Assembly: GCF_030586465.1 (NCBI RefSeq)
Contig: NZ_JAUQYP010000001.1
Coordinates: forward strand, 1,817,834-1,881,833
Length of the DNA: 64,000 nt
Direction of reading: 5' to 3'
Source: Actinotalea lenta
GTDB taxonomy: Bacteria > Actinomycetota > Actinomycetes > Actinomycetales > Cellulomonadaceae
A model generated the notes under the pieces. It saw only the letters and a program-made list of their open reading frames with translations. It had not been told where the DNA came from and ran no database searches. Of this stretch, positions 8,800-20,338 are shown piece by piece. How positions within the stretch are numbered: position 1 is the first letter of the stretch; each line of letters begins with the position of its first letter. Position numbers and translations under genes: made by a program.

Positions 8800-9423
8800 G
8801 TGAACGACATCTCCACCGCCCCGAGCGCGAGGGGTGAGGGCCCCCAGCTCGGGCTGTCCGACCACATCTTCAACCGACTGCTGCGCGAGCGGATCATCTG
8901 GCTCGGCTCCGAGGTGCGCGACGACAACGCGAACGCCATCTGCGCCCAGATGATGCTGCTCGCCGCCGAGGACCCGGACAAGGACATCTGGCTGTACATC
9001 AACTCCCCGGGCGGCTCCATCACCGCTGGCATGGCGATCTACGACACCATGCAGTACATCCAGCCCGACGTGGCGACCATCGCGATGGGCATGGCCGCGT
9101 CGATGGGCCAGTTCCTGCTGTCCTCCGGTGCGAAGGGCAAGCGCTACGCCACCCCGCACGCGCGGGTGATGATGCACCAGCCCTCCGGCGGCATCGGCGG
9201 CACCGCCACGGACGTGCGGATCAACGCCCAGCTGATCCTGCACATGAAGAAGGTGCTCGCCGAGCTGACCGCCGAGCAGACCGGAAAGTCGATCGAGCAG
9301 ATCAACTCCGACGCGGACCGCGACCGTTGGTTCACCGCCGACGAGGCGCTCGAGTACGGCTTCATCGACCACGTCGTCACGCACGCCGGCTCCGTGTCCG
9401 GCGGCGGTGGCACCACCCGCTGA
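8800..9423 (+). CDS. clpP1: ATP-dependent Clp protease proteolytic subunit ClpP1
   Basis: This 207-residue serine peptidase subunit forms the Clp barrel with ClpP2. GTG 8800 is preferred over the more distant in-frame 8746 because GACGAGGAG precedes it and the protein then begins [14 protein letters not shown], a normal length. The catalytic Ser101 lies in GMAASMGQF and His126 in [18 protein letters not shown] marks the oxyanion-hole strand. It is four bases upstream of clpP2, so the two are co-translated. Confidence 0.95.
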   Translation: MNDISTAPSARGEGPQLGLSDHIFNRLLRERIIWLGSEVRDDNANAICAQMMLLAAEDPDKDIWLYINSPGGSITAGMAIYDTMQYIQPDVATIAMGMAASMGQFLLSSGAKGKRYATPHARVMMHQPSGGIGGTATDVRINAQLILHMKKVLAELTAEQTGKSIEQINSDADRDRWFTADEALEYGFIDHVVTHAGSVSGGGGTTR

Positions 9424-9432
9424 GGAGTGAAT

Positions 9433-10116
9433 GTGAGCATCGAGCACGACTACCTGGCCCGCGCGGCCTCGCTCGCCGGTGGCCGCGGACTGCCCTACGG
9501 CGCGCCGTCCTCGCGGTACGTGCTTCCTCAGTTCGAGGAGCGCACGGCCTACGGCTTCAAGCGCCAGGACCCGTACACCAAGCTCTTCGAGGACCGGATC
9601 ATCTTCCTGGGCGTCCAGGTCGACGACGCGTCGGCCGACGACATCATGGCTCAGCTCCTGGTGCTCGAGTCGCAGGACCCGGACCGCGACATCACGGTCT
9701 ACATCAACTCACCCGGCGGCTCGTTCACGGCGATGACCGCGATCTACGACACGATGCAGTACATCAAGCCGCAGATCGCCACCGTGTGCCTGGGGCAGGC
9801 GGCGTCTGCCGCGGCCGTCCTGCTCGCGGCCGGCACCAAGGGCAAGCGCCTCGCGCTGCCCAACGCCCGGGTGCTCATCCACCAGCCCGCCCTCGAGGGT
9901 GGGGGCTACGCGCAGGCGTCGGACATCGAGATCCACGCCAACGAGCTCATCCGGATGCGCGAGTGGCTCGAGGAGGTGCTCGCCAGGCACACCGGCAACG
10001 AGGTGGAGAAGGTTCGCAACGACATCGAGCGCGACAAGATCCTGTCCGCGCAGCAGTCGATGGAGTACGGGATCGTCGACCAGGTGCTCGAGAGCCGCAA
10101 GGCCCAGGTCGTCTGA
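9433..10116 (+). CDS. clpP2: ATP-dependent Clp protease proteolytic subunit ClpP2
   Basis: This second ClpP subunit has 227 residues from GTG 9433. GTG 9427 is also in frame, but the ribosome-binding AGGAG (9423-9427) would overlap it, while 9433 has a 5-nt spacing. Ser125 lies in GQAASAAAV and His150 in [11 protein letters not shown]. The N-terminal tail is longer than in ClpP1 ([20 protein letters not shown]), as in other actinobacterial ClpP2 proteins, in which the two subunits form a mixed 14-mer and ClpX docks on one face. The downstream gap to clpX contains two inverted repeats. Confidence 0.95.
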   Translation: MSIEHDYLARAASLAGGRGLPYGAPSSRYVLPQFEERTAYGFKRQDPYTKLFEDRIIFLGVQVDDASADDIMAQLLVLESQDPDRDITVYINSPGGSFTAMTAIYDTMQYIKPQIATVCLGQAASAAAVLLAAGTKGKRLALPNARVLIHQPALEGGGYAQASDIEIHANELIRMREWLEEVLARHTGNEVEKVRNDIERDKILSAQQSMEYGIVDQVLESRKAQVV

Positions 10117-10124
10117 CCCACCGC

Positions 10125-10204
10125 AACCGGGCGTGTCCGCCGCTCGACTCGACCTGGGTCGCACGAACGGAGCAGACACGCCCGGTTCCCGGCTGACAGC
10201 CGGG
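10125..10204 (+). repeat. Two inverted repeats between clpP2 and clpX
   Basis: AACCGGGCGTGTC (10125-10137) has a perfect 13-base complement GACACGCCCGGTT (10175-10187) across a 37-nt loop. A compact hairpin follows directly, CCCGGCT-GAC-AGCCGGG (10188-10204). Together they could act as a partial terminator or processing structure that uncouples clpX from clpP1P2. No T-tract follows. Confidence 0.5.
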
Positions 10205-10260
10205 CCGCGGTGGTGTGCAATGGTGGTGGTTGCTGCGCCCACGAATGGGAGGAGGGCTCC

Positions 10261-11517
10261 GTGGCACGAATCGGTGACGGTGCCGACCTGCTGAAGTGCT
10301 CGTTCTGCGGGAAGAGCCAGAAGCAGGTCAAGAAGCTCATCGCCGGCCCTGGGGTCTACATCTGCGACGAGTGCATCGACCTGTGCAACGAGATCATCGA
10401 GGAGGAGCTCGCCGAGGCGACCGAGGTCGGTATGGTCGAGCTGCCCAAGCCTCGCGAGATCTACGACTTCCTCGAGCAGTACATCGTGGGCCAGGACACC
10501 GCCAAGCGGTCGTTGGCCGTCGCCGTCTACAACCACTACAAGCGCGTCCAGGCCGGTGAGGCCAAGGACGTCGACGTCGAGCTGGCCAAGAGCAACATCC
10601 TGCTCATCGGCCCGACGGGCTGCGGGAAGACGTACCTGGCCCAGACGCTGGCGCGGATGCTCAACGTCCCGTTCGCCATCGCCGACGCGACGGCGCTGAC
10701 GGAGGCCGGCTATGTGGGCGAGGACGTCGAGAACATCCTGCTCAAGCTGATCCAGGCGGCCGACTACGACGTCAAGAAGGCCGAGACCGGGATCATCTAC
10801 ATCGACGAGGTCGACAAGATCGCGCGCAAGAGCGAGAACCCGTCGATCACGCGCGACGTGTCGGGCGAGGGCGTGCAGCAGGCGCTGCTGAAGATCCTGG
10901 AGGGCACGACCGCCTCCGTGCCACCGCAGGGGGGCCGGAAGCACCCGCACCAGGAGTTCATCCAGATCGACACGACGAACGTGCTGTTCATCGTGGCCGG
11001 TGCCTTCGCAGGGCTGGACGAGATCATCTCGTCGCGCGCCGGGCGCAAGGGCATCGGTTTCGGCGCGCCGCTGCACAGCGCGGACGACGCCGACGTCTAC
11101 GGCGAGGTGATGCCGGAGGACCTCCTGAAGTTCGGGCTCATCCCGGAGTTCATCGGCCGGCTCCCCGTCATCACCACCGTCTCGCCGCTGGACCGCGCAG
11201 CGCTGGTGAGGATCCTCACCGAGCCGCGCAACGCGCTGGTCAAGCAGTACCAGCGGATGTTCGAGATCGACGGTGTCGAGCTCGAGTTCACCGAGGATGC
11301 CATCGAGGCGATCGCAGACCAGGCGTTGCTGCGCGGTACCGGTGCGCGCGGGCTGCGGGCGATCCTGGAGGAAGTGCTGCAGCAGGTGATGTTCGACGTG
11401 CCCAGCCGCGACGACGTCGCCCGGGTTGTCATCACGGGGGACGCGGTGCTGGACAACGTCAACCCGACCATCGTGCCGCGGGAGACGAAGCGGACTCCGA
11501 GGGAGAAGTCCGCCTGA
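10261..11517 (+). CDS. clpX: Clp protease ATP-binding subunit ClpX
   Basis: This 418-residue AAA+ unfoldase delivers substrates to ClpP1P2. GTG 10261 follows GGGAGGAGG. The N-terminal zinc-binding domain has four Cys (CSFCGKS and CDECIDLC) in residues about 13-39. Walker A is GPTGCGKT, Walker B is [13 protein letters not shown], and the arginine-containing C-terminal small domain includes [13 protein letters not shown]. The length is normal for the family. The 144-base gap after clpP2 carries hairpins and probably its own expression signals. Confidence 0.97.
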   Translation: MARIGDGADLLKCSFCGKSQKQVKKLIAGPGVYICDECIDLCNEIIEEELAEATEVGMVELPKPREIYDFLEQYIVGQDTAKRSLAVAVYNHYKRVQAGEAKDVDVELAKSNILLIGPTGCGKTYLAQTLARMLNVPFAIADATALTEAGYVGEDVENILLKLIQAADYDVKKAETGIIYIDEVDKIARKSENPSITRDVSGEGVQQALLKILEGTTASVPPQGGRKHPHQEFIQIDTTNVLFIVAGAFAGLDEIISSRAGRKGIGFGAPLHSADDADVYGEVMPEDLLKFGLIPEFIGRLPVITTVSPLDRAALVRILTEPRNALVKQYQRMFEIDGVELEFTEDAIEAIADQALLRGTGARGLRAILEEVLQQVMFDVPSRDDVARVVITGDAVLDNVNPTIVPRETKRTPREKSA

Positions 11518-11571
11518 CTGGCGAGCCGCGGCCAGGTCGGAGAGTGTGGAGACCCCGACGGAAGGTGCGCG

Positions 11572-12741
11572 ATGAAGCTCGACTCGCTCAGGCCTCTGCT
11601 GGACCACGACGGACCGCTGACCACGGTCTGCATGGATGTCACCAGGGCCGACGAGGCCGGAGATCGCGAGATCCGGAACCGATGGAGCGCGCTCAAGCGC
11701 GCCCTTGACCACCAGAAGGCACCGGCGGAGACCGTCGACACGATCGCCGACGTGTTGCTGCGTCCCACGCACGTGCCCGGGCCGCACGGCAGGTTCGTGG
11801 TGGCGTCGGGCACCGAGATCCTGTTCGACCGGGTGCTCGCCGACGCCCCGGTCCACGAGGAGGCGTTCCACGACGGCGTCCCGTCCCTCATGCCTGCCGC
11901 TCAGGCGATCGACGAGGCCGTGCGCTACCTGCTGGTGGAGATCGACCGTACCGGTGCCGACCTGACGTGGTCCGGCGTCGACCTGCCCGACGAGGAGGTG
12001 GTCGGCGGCCACGACGTGCTGCACAAGGCTCGCGCGGGCGGCTGGTCGCACCGGCGTATCCAGACCCGGGCGGAGGACTCCTGGGAGCGCAACGTCGGCG
12101 CGGTCGCGGCAGAGCTGGACCGTCTGGTCGGCCTCGCGCACCCCGAGGTCGTGCTCGTGACCGGCGACGTCCGTGCGGTCGCGATGCTGCGCGACGAGGT
12201 CGGCAAGGCTGTGGCCGAGGTGCTCGTCGAGGTGCCGGGCGGTTCACGGGCCGACGGCGTGAAGGAGGACGTGTTCGCGGCGCGTCTGCACGAGGCGATG
12301 GAGGCTTACCGTGCGCGGCGCCGGGAGGCCGTGGTCGACCGGTTGCGGGAGGCGCTGGGCCGCGGCGCCGGCGTCACCGCCTTGGACGACGTGGTGGACG
12401 TGCTGCGGCGCGGTCAGGTGGCCGAGCTGGTCATCGTGGAGGACGCGGCCGGGAACCCGCCGCCGCTCGGCGAGCGGGAGCTGTGGGTCGGTCAGGACGC
12501 GCTGGCGCTTGGCACACGACGCAGCGAGATCGAGGCGTTGGGCCAGGACCCGCGGCGACTGCGTGCCGACATCGCACTGCTGCGTTGCGCGGTCGGGCAG
12601 GACGCCGGCGTGACGTTCGCGGTCGAGGGCAGCATCTCACTGGTGGACGGTGTGGGCGCGGTGCTGCGCTGGACCGACCCGGCCACGCCGCACGAGACGG
12701 CACCCGCCTACACGGCGGACCGGCACCGCAAGAGCCGCTGA
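11572..12741 (+). CDS. baeRF2-type (Vms1/eRF1-like) protein
   Basis: This 389-residue protein resembles the bacterial archaeo-eukaryotic release factor family 2 (Rv2629-like). ATG 11572 follows CGGAAGG. The hallmark is GGWSHRRIQTRAEDSW near residue 160, which corresponds to the family's GGW(S/A)xxRxQxRxE(D/N)xW segment, in the same place as the catalytic GxxQ-like loop of the eRF1/Vms1 fold. The biochemical role of the family is unsettled. Ribosome-associated or peptidyl-tRNA functions have been proposed from the fold. Placement right behind clpX suggests protein quality control. It converges on the acyl-CoA synthetase gene with only three bases between stops and no terminator. Confidence 0.75.
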   Translation: MKLDSLRPLLDHDGPLTTVCMDVTRADEAGDREIRNRWSALKRALDHQKAPAETVDTIADVLLRPTHVPGPHGRFVVASGTEILFDRVLADAPVHEEAFHDGVPSLMPAAQAIDEAVRYLLVEIDRTGADLTWSGVDLPDEEVVGGHDVLHKARAGGWSHRRIQTRAEDSWERNVGAVAAELDRLVGLAHPEVVLVTGDVRAVAMLRDEVGKAVAEVLVEVPGGSRADGVKEDVFAARLHEAMEAYRARRREAVVDRLREALGRGAGVTALDDVVDVLRRGQVAELVIVEDAAGNPPPLGERELWVGQDALALGTRRSEIEALGQDPRRLRADIALLRCAVGQDAGVTFAVEGSISLVDGVGAVLRWTDPATPHETAPAYTADRHRKSR

Positions 12742-12744
12742 GCC

Positions 12745-14523
<1,779 letters not shown>

Positions 14524-14568
14524 GGGGGGCTCCAGGGGGCAGGCGGTGGCTCAGACCCTAGCGGCCCG

Positions 14569-15324
14569 TCAGGCGTCGTGGTGGTGGGTCGGGTCGAGCA
14601 CGCGGGCCAGGAACGTCCGGGTGCGCTCCTCGCCGGGGTTGCCGATCACGTGGTCCGGCGAACCCTGTTCGACGATCTGCCCGTCGTCCATGAACACGAC
14701 GCGGTCGGCGACCTCACGCGCGAAGGCCATCTCGTGCGTGACGACGATCATCGTCATCCCGGCCTCGGCCAGATCGCGCATCACGGAGAGCACGTCGCCG
14801 ACGAGCTCCGGATCCAACGCGGACGTCGGCTCGTCGAAGAGCATGAGCGCGGGGTCCATGCTCAGGGCCCTGGCGATCGCGACGCGCTGCTGCTGGCCAC
14901 CGGAGAGCTGCGCCGGGTGGGAGTCGGCGCGGTCAGCGAGCCCGACCTGCTCGAGGTTGCGGCGCGCGACCTCCTCGGCCTCGGACGCTCCGCGCCGCAG
15001 GACCTTGCGCTGCGCCATGGTGCAGTTCTCCAGCACTGTGCGGTGCGGGAAGAGGTTGAACTGCTGGAACACCATGCCGACATGCGTGCGCACCCGGTCG
15101 ATGTCCACATCCGGGTCCGTCACCTCGACGCCGAGCACGCTCACGGCGCCTCCGGTGGGCTGCTCGAGCAGGTTCACGCAGCGCAGGAGCGTGGACTTGC
15201 CCGATCCGGACGGCCCGATCACGCACACGACCTCGCCCTGGGCCACGGCCAGGTCGATGCCCTTGAGCACCTCGCGCTCGCCGAAGGACTTGCGCAGGCC
15301 GGAGATCTCGACGACGGCGCTCAC
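14569..15324 (-). CDS. Polar amino-acid ABC transporter ATP-binding protein
   Basis: This 251-residue ATPase is of the GlnQ/HisP type. GTG at 15324 overlaps the permease stop (GTGA on the minus strand), which is preferred over the longer upstream extension. Walker A is GPSGSGKST, the signature [15 protein letters not shown], and Walker [13 protein letters not shown]. The insert [20 protein letters not shown] is typical of the amino-acid subfamily. It is the last gene of a three-gene importer operon (binding protein, permease, ATPase). The C-terminus ends in HHHDA. Confidence 0.93.
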   Translation of the reverse strand: MSAVVEISGLRKSFGEREVLKGIDLAVAQGEVVCVIGPSGSGKSTLLRCVNLLEQPTGGAVSVLGVEVTDPDVDIDRVRTHVGMVFQQFNLFPHRTVLENCTMAQRKVLRRGASEAEEVARRNLEQVGLADRADSHPAQLSGGQQQRVAIARALSMDPALMLFDEPTSALDPELVGDVLSVMRDLAEAGMTMIVVTHEMAFAREVADRVVFMDDGQIVEQGSPDHVIGNPGEERTRTFLARVLDPTHHHDA

Positions 15325-16154
15325 ACGTGCCCCTTGCTTCCGGTCTTGCGCTCCAGCCACCGGGTCAGGGCGCTGAGCGGGATCGTGATCATCAGGTAGG
15401 CGATGCCCACCACGACGAACGCGGTCAGGCCGCCCACAGCGACGTTGTTCAGCGTGTATCGGGCGAGTCTGGTGAGGTCGTAGTCGGGCACCGCCAGGCC
15501 CATGACGTAGATCAGTGACGTGTCCTTGGTCAGCAGCACGATCTCGTTGGTGACCGGGGGGAGCACCATGCGGAACGCCTGCGGGATGACCACGGAGCGC
15601 ATCGTCTGGCCGGACGTCATGCCCAGCGATCGGGCGGCCTCGACCTGGCCCTTGGGCACGGCCTGGAGCCCGGCGCGCAGGGTCTCGGCGAGGTACGCCG
15701 CGGAGACCATGCCGAGTGCGAGGGCGATCGTCACGGTCACCGAGGAGAACCTCACCTGGAACGCCACGGGGACGATGTAGGCAAAGGCGAGCACCACGAG
15801 CAGGGCAGGGACGCCACGGAAGAACTCGACGTAGCCCGTGGCCACGATCCGGTAGAGCCGGACCGACGACAGCTTCATGAGGGCGAGGACGAGCCCGAGC
15901 GCGAGTGCCACCGCGAACGCCGACGCGGTGTACTTCACCGTGTTGACGAACGCGTACGGCACGTCGGACGCCATCTTCTGGACGGCCTCGAGGTTGAACA
16001 CCTGCTCGCGCATGTTCGACCAGTCGGTGCCCATGACCACGGCGACGACGATCACCACCAGGACGCCGTACTGCACGACCCGGGAGTACCGGGCGCGCTT
16101 GCGCGGGCTCATCCGCGCACGCCCTGGGGGCATCGTCACGCTCGGGCTCGTCAT
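15321..16154 (-). CDS. Polar amino-acid ABC transporter permease
   Basis: This 277-residue HisM/GlnP-type membrane protein has one N-terminal transmembrane helix after a basic head (residues about 28-45) and then the five-helix transporter core. The cytoplasmic EAA loop reads [16 protein letters not shown]. Only one permease gene is present, so the channel is probably a homodimer. It starts three bases after the binding-protein stop and overlaps the ATPase start. Confidence 0.92.
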   Translation of the reverse strand: MTSPSVTMPPGRARMSPRKRARYSRVVQYGVLVVIVVAVVMGTDWSNMREQVFNLEAVQKMASDVPYAFVNTVKYTASAFAVALALGLVLALMKLSSVRLYRIVATGYVEFFRGVPALLVVLAFAYIVPVAFQVRFSSVTVTIALALGMVSAAYLAETLRAGLQAVPKGQVEAARSLGMTSGQTMRSVVIPQAFRMVLPPVTNEIVLLTKDTSLIYVMGLAVPDYDLTRLARYTLNNVAVGGLTAFVVVGIAYLMITIPLSALTRWLERKTGSKGHV

Positions 16155-16157
16155 CGC

Positions 16158-16943
16158 TCAGCCCTTGCTCGGTGCGGTCCCGATGTACGTGGTGTAGATC
16201 GAGTCGTAGGTGCCGTCGGACTTGATGCGCGTGAGGGTGGCGTTCACCTTGTCGAGCAGTGCGGTGTTCCCCTTCTTGACGCCAAGACCGTACTGCTCGC
16301 CCGTGACGAACTCGGTGCCGACCTCGTAGCCGTCCGTCGCGTACGGGCCGAGGACCGCGATGTCGTTGATCACGGCGTCGACGTCACCGTTCTTCAGGCC
16401 CTGGATCTGCAGGCCGAGGTCCTCGTACTCGAGGGTGTCGAGGTTGTTCTTCTTGGCGAAGTCTGCGCCGGTCGTGGCCTGCTGCACGCCGACCTTCTTG
16501 CCGGCGAGCGACTCGAGCGAGTCGAGGCCGGAGCCAGTGGGCACCAGGAGGCCCTGGTTGGCGTCGAAGTACGGGTCGGAGAAGTCGAGCTTGCCCTTGC
16601 GCTCGTCGGTGATCGTGATCGCCGACGCGACGAGATCGCAGGTCCCCGCGTTGAGCGCGGCCCCGGACTGGATGCCGTCGAAGCCGGTCTCGACGGTGGT
16701 GAGGGTCACGCCGAGGTCGTCCGCGACCTGCTGGACGACGTCGATGTCGAGCCCCACCAGCTTGTCGCCCTCCTGGTACTCGAAGGGCTCGTAGGGCGGG
16801 TTGGTGCACACGGTCAGCGTGCCGGGAGTGACGAGCGGCACCTCGGACGCGCCGTCGGAGCTGCTGCTCCCAGCGGTCGAGCTGCAGGCGGCGAGGGTGA
16901 GGACGGAGATCGCGCCGAGGGCGGCGATGCGGAGCCGAGCCAT
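16158..16943 (-). CDS. Amino-acid ABC transporter substrate-binding lipoprotein (family 3)
   Basis: This 261-residue lipoprotein starts at ATG 16943, after GAGAGGACC on the minus strand. Its lipobox is LTLAACSS (Cys about residue 20). The mature protein has the family 3 pattern: NPPYEPFEY near the N-terminus, [36 protein letters not shown], and GTCDLVAS. The family binds polar amino acids such as glutamine, glutamate or histidine. The exact ligand is not evident. It is the first gene of the importer operon, preceded by a repeated 11-bp element. Confidence 0.92.
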   Translation of the reverse strand: MARLRIAALGAISVLTLAACSSTAGSSSSDGASEVPLVTPGTLTVCTNPPYEPFEYQEGDKLVGLDIDVVQQVADDLGVTLTTVETGFDGIQSGAALNAGTCDLVASAITITDERKGKLDFSDPYFDANQGLLVPTGSGLDSLESLAGKKVGVQQATTGADFAKKNNLDTLEYEDLGLQIQGLKNGDVDAVINDIAVLGPYATDGYEVGTEFVTGEQYGLGVKKGNTALLDKVNATLTRIKSDGTYDSIYTTYIGTAPSKG

Positions 16944-16971
16944 GGGGGTCCTCTCGGAATGGCGGTGGAAG

Positions 16972-17004
16972 AGTATGCAGGATCGACGATAGATATACAG
17001 GATC
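16972..17004 (-). promoter_or_regulatory. Promoter/operator of the amino-acid importer with paired 11-bp repeats
   Basis: On the minus strand GATCCTGTATA (17004-16994) recurs as GATCCTGCATA (16984-16974), starting exactly 20 bases later, or two helical turns. The second copy runs into TGCATACT, an extended -10-like sequence that would start transcription about 20-25 bases before ATG 16943. The regulator is unknown. The spacing suggests cooperative binding by a dimer on one DNA face. Confidence 0.45.
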
Positions 17005-17031
17005 TCGGCGCCCCGGACCAAGGTCCCAGGG

Positions 17032-19665
17032 CTACGCGTCCCCGAGGGTCCCCTCGCGCACGAGCGGGACCTCGACGTCGTCCGGGACCAGCGTGACCCG
17101 GGCTCGACCGGCGGCGAGGACGTCGCGCCATGCGGTCTCGACCAGGGCCGCGTCGGCGTTCGGCACCGCCAGCTCGCCCGCGATGATCGGGGTGCGCATC
17201 GAGACCTTCGCCTCACTCTTGACCTTGCGCAGCGCAGCCAGCGCGCGACCCGCGGCCTCGAGCGTGGCCGGGTCGGCGTCGCCCGCGATCGCGCGCAGCG
17301 GGGCCGATGTGGGCCACGGCGCGCGGTGCACCGACCCCGCACGCCACCAGGACCAGACCTCCTCGGTGGCGAACGGGATGATCGGAGCCAGCAGCCGCAG
17401 CAGGGTGTCCAGCGCGGTGGCGAGCGCCAGGCGTGCGGACGCGGTCGCCTCGGGCGGCACGCCGTCAGCCCCGTAGGCACGGTCCTTGACCAGCTCGAGG
17501 TAGTCGTCGCAGAACGTCCAGAAGAACGTCTCCGTGGTCTCCAGCGCGCGCGTGTGGTCGTAGGCCTCCAGGGCCTCGGTCGCGGTGTCGACCACGGCGG
17601 CAAGCCCGGCGAGCATGGCGCGGTCCAGCGGTTCGGTCACCCGCGCGTCGTCGGCGACCTCGCCGAAGCCGAGGGCGAACTTGCTGGCGTTGAGGACCTT
17701 GATCGCCAGTCGGCGCCCGATCTTCATCTGGCCCTCGTCGAAGGCGGCGTCGGTACCCAGGCGTGCACTGGCCGCCCAGTACCGGACGGCGTCCGAGCCG
17801 TGCTTCTCCAGCAGGCCCATCGGCGTGACGACGTTGCCCTTGGACTTGGACATCTTCTTGCGGTCGGGGTCGAGGATCCAGCCGCTGATGGCGGCGTGCT
17901 TCCACGGCAGCGAGCCGAACTCCAGGTGCGAACGCACCACCGTGGAGAACAGCCAGGTCCGGATGATGTCCTGGCCCTGCGGGCGCACGTCCATGGGGAA
18001 CACCCGGGAGTACAGGTCCTCGTCCCAGCCCCAGCCACCGGCGATCTGTGGGGTCAGCGAGCTGGTGGCCCAGGTGTCCATGACGTCGGCCTCGCCGACG
18101 AAACCGCCCGGGACGCCACGCTGGTCCGCCCCGTAGCCGGGCGGGACGTCGCTGCTCGGGTCGACCGGGAGGGTGTGCTCCGCGGGCACGATCGGGTGCT
18201 CGTGGTCAGGCGCGCCGTCGGCGTCCACGGGGTACCACAGCGGGATCGCGACGCCGAAGAAGCGCTGGCGCGAGATCAGCCAGTCGCCGTTGAGACCGCC
18301 CACCCAGTTCTCGTAGCGCACGCGCATGAAGTCCGGGTGGAACTCCAGCTCCCGACCGCGCGCGAGCAGCTGCTCGCGCAGGCCCTGGCCGGCGCCCTCG
18401 TTGCGGCCCCCGTTGCGGATGTACCACTGGCGCGAGGTGACGATCTCCAGGGGCTTGTCGCCCTTCTCGAAGAAGTTCGCCATGCGCTGGGTCGGGGTGG
18501 GTTCGCCGTCCAGGTCCCCGGTCTCGCGCAGCAGGTCGACGACGGCCGTGCGTGCGGAGAAGGCGGTCTTGCCGGCGAGGTCGGCCCAGCGGCGCCGACC
18601 GGCCGCGGTCTCGATCCAGGACGGGACCTCGCGCAGCAGGCGTCCGTCGCGGGTGATGACGGGGTGGGTGGGCAGCTGGAGCTCGCGCCACCACTGGACG
18701 TCGGTGAGGTCGCCGAAGGTGCAGCACATCGCGATGCCGGCGCCCTTGTCGGGCTCGGCGGCGGGGTGGGCGAGGACCGGGATCTCGATGCCGAACAGCG
18801 GGTCGCGGACGCGGGTGCCGAACAGCGGCTGGTACCGCTCGTCGTCCGGGTGCGCGATGAGCGCGACCACGGCGGGGATGAGCTCGGGCCGCGTGGTCTC
18901 GATGTGGACCGGCGTGTCGTCCTCGACCTTGTGGAACGCGACGCGATGGAAGTGGCCCGGGTACTCGCGCGCCTCGAGCTCGGCCTGGGCCACCGCGGTC
19001 TGGAAGGTGACGTCCCACAGCCCCGGCGCCTCGGCCTGGTACGCCTCGCCGCGGGCCAGGTTGCGCAGGAACGCGCGCTGCGCGACGGCCCGGGAGCGCT
19101 CGTCGATGGTCTGGTAGTGGTGCGACCAGTCCACCGAGAGACCCAGGTGCCGCCACAGCGCCTCGAACTGCTGCTCGTCCTCGACCGTGAGACGTTCGCA
19201 CAGCTCGACGAAGTTGCGACGCGAGATCGCGGTCTGGTCCGCCGCCTTGATGCTCTTGCCCTCGCCGCCCTCGTGCGGGGGCGTGAAGACCTCGTCGTAG
19301 GGCAGCGACGGGTCGCAGCGCACTCCGTAGTAGTTCTGGACGCGGCGCTCGGTGGGCAGGCCGTTGTCGTCCCAGCCCATCGGGTAGAAGACCTCGCGGC
19401 CGCGCATCCGCTGGTAGCGGGCGACCACGTCGGTGTGGGTGTAGCTGAACACGTGGCCCACGTGCAGCGAGCCGGACACGGTGGGCGGCGGCGTGTCGAT
19501 CGAGTAGATCTCCTCGCGCGTCTTGCTGCGGTCGAAGGCGTAGGTGCCCTGCTCGCGCCAGACGCCGTCCCACTTGTCCTCGAGACCGTCCAGGCTGACC
19601 TTGTCCGGTACGCGCGACGCCGACGGGGTCGACGGGACAGGGCGGATCGGCTGGTCGTCGCTCAT
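17032..19665 (-). CDS. valS: Valine-tRNA ligase
   Basis: This 877-residue class I synthetase charges tRNA-Val. ATG 19665 (MSDDQPIRPV) is chosen over an upstream in-frame ATG that would add about 20 unlike residues. The HIGH motif appears as SGSLHVGHVF and KMSKS as RKKMSKSKGN. The CP1 editing domain lies between about residues 190 and 330. The DTPPPTVSGSLHVGH start and the absence of the C-terminal coiled-coil arm found in E. coli-type ValRS suggest the archaeal-like ValRS found in many actinobacteria. No T-box is seen upstream. Confidence 0.95.
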   Translation of the reverse strand: MSDDQPIRPVPSTPSASRVPDKVSLDGLEDKWDGVWREQGTYAFDRSKTREEIYSIDTPPPTVSGSLHVGHVFSYTHTDVVARYQRMRGREVFYPMGWDDNGLPTERRVQNYYGVRCDPSLPYDEVFTPPHEGGEGKSIKAADQTAISRRNFVELCERLTVEDEQQFEALWRHLGLSVDWSHHYQTIDERSRAVAQRAFLRNLARGEAYQAEAPGLWDVTFQTAVAQAELEAREYPGHFHRVAFHKVEDDTPVHIETTRPELIPAVVALIAHPDDERYQPLFGTRVRDPLFGIEIPVLAHPAAEPDKGAGIAMCCTFGDLTDVQWWRELQLPTHPVITRDGRLLREVPSWIETAAGRRRWADLAGKTAFSARTAVVDLLRETGDLDGEPTPTQRMANFFEKGDKPLEIVTSRQWYIRNGGRNEGAGQGLREQLLARGRELEFHPDFMRVRYENWVGGLNGDWLISRQRFFGVAIPLWYPVDADGAPDHEHPIVPAEHTLPVDPSSDVPPGYGADQRGVPGGFVGEADVMDTWATSSLTPQIAGGWGWDEDLYSRVFPMDVRPQGQDIIRTWLFSTVVRSHLEFGSLPWKHAAISGWILDPDRKKMSKSKGNVVTPMGLLEKHGSDAVRYWAASARLGTDAAFDEGQMKIGRRLAIKVLNASKFALGFGEVADDARVTEPLDRAMLAGLAAVVDTATEALEAYDHTRALETTETFFWTFCDDYLELVKDRAYGADGVPPEATASARLALATALDTLLRLLAPIIPFATEEVWSWWRAGSVHRAPWPTSAPLRAIAGDADPATLEAAGRALAALRKVKSEAKVSMRTPIIAGELAVPNADAALVETAWRDVLAAGRARVTLVPDDVEVPLVREGTLGDA

Positions 19666-19849
19666 GGCCGGTGATTCTCCCAGAGATCGCGGGGTGGACG
19701 CGCACGGGTCGTGCAGTTCGGGCACGCGTGCGTGCCGAGCCGGTCACGTCCCTCGGTGGTCACGCCGGAACTGAGGCATGTCCGGCCCGGACCTTGGTCC
19801 CTTGACGCCTCGCTTCGGACTATCGACAGGGGTCGCCCTCGGGTGCATG

Positions 19850-19865
19850 CTTAGGTCACCCTAAG
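19850..19865 (+). promoter_or_regulatory. Palindrome resembling a DtxR/IdeR iron box
   Basis: CTTAGGTCACCCTAAG is an inverted repeat with 6-bp arms (CTTAGG/CCTAAG). Aligned with the DtxR consensus TWAGGTWAGSCTWACCTWA it fits the left half well and the right half poorly, 13 of 19 positions by my count. It lies 65 bases upstream of the small secreted protein gene, in the 265-base gap after valS, which otherwise shows only a TTGACG at 19802-19807. Confidence 0.35.
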
Positions 19866-19930
19866 GAGAGCCTTCACCGGCGAAGCGCTCCACCCGGTGC
19901 GTGCCCGGGCGGCTCGGAACGGAGTTGTCC

Positions 19931-20269
19931 ATGCGTATCAGACGGATCGTCGCGGTGGCTGTCTGCGCCCCGCTCCTGACGATCGCGGGAGCTGGTGCTG
20001 CGAATGCAGGCGAGATCAGCGGCCCCCCGCAGGACGGGTTCGGCACCGGTGGCTGGACCCCCGTCGCCGGCTACGTGATGCAGTCGATCTGCGCGTTCTC
20101 CGGGCTCAACGCCTACCACCCGGCCGGTGGCGGCTTCCCGGAGAAGCAGCCGGCCTTCCCCACCGTCCAGAGCTACGGCATGTTCGTCAAGGCAGGCCTC
20201 AAGGACGTCGTCCCGGCTCCTGGTGACGCGTGCAACGGGCACACGGGAGAGATCGCCTCCGGAGGCTGA
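19931..20269 (+). CDS. Small secreted protein of unknown function
   Basis: This 112-residue protein has a clear Sec signal peptide: MRIRR, a hydrophobic core, then AGAANAG with probable cleavage after ANA (residue about 27). ATG 19931 follows CGGAGTTGTCC. The mature domain of about 85 residues is Gly/Pro-rich and has two cysteines (SICAFSG and DACNGH), which may form one disulfide. I do not recognise the family. It is monocistronic, ending at a very strong terminator, and is preceded by an iron-box-like palindrome. Confidence 0.75.
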   Translation: MRIRRIVAVAVCAPLLTIAGAGAANAGEISGPPQDGFGTGGWTPVAGYVMQSICAFSGLNAYHPAGGGFPEKQPAFPTVQSYGMFVKAGLKDVVPAPGDACNGHTGEIASGG

Positions 20270-20301
20270 CGGGCCTCGGCCGCAGGCGGCGGACCGACGT
20301 G

Positions 20302-20338
20302 ACAGCGGCCCTGGCGCACGGTGCGCCAGGGCCGCTGT
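20302..20338 (+). terminator. Strong hairpin terminator
   Basis: ACAGCGGCCCTGGCGCA is perfectly complementary to TGCGCCAGGGCCGCTGT, giving a 17-bp stem on a 3-nt CGG loop. It lies 33 bases after the stop codon of the small secreted protein and isolates that gene from the ABC operon downstream. Confidence 0.85.

Noticed and set aside
19666-19930. T-box upstream of valS
   Set aside because: No GGGTGGTACCGCG-like core occurs on the minus strand. The region shows only the palindrome before the secreted protein.
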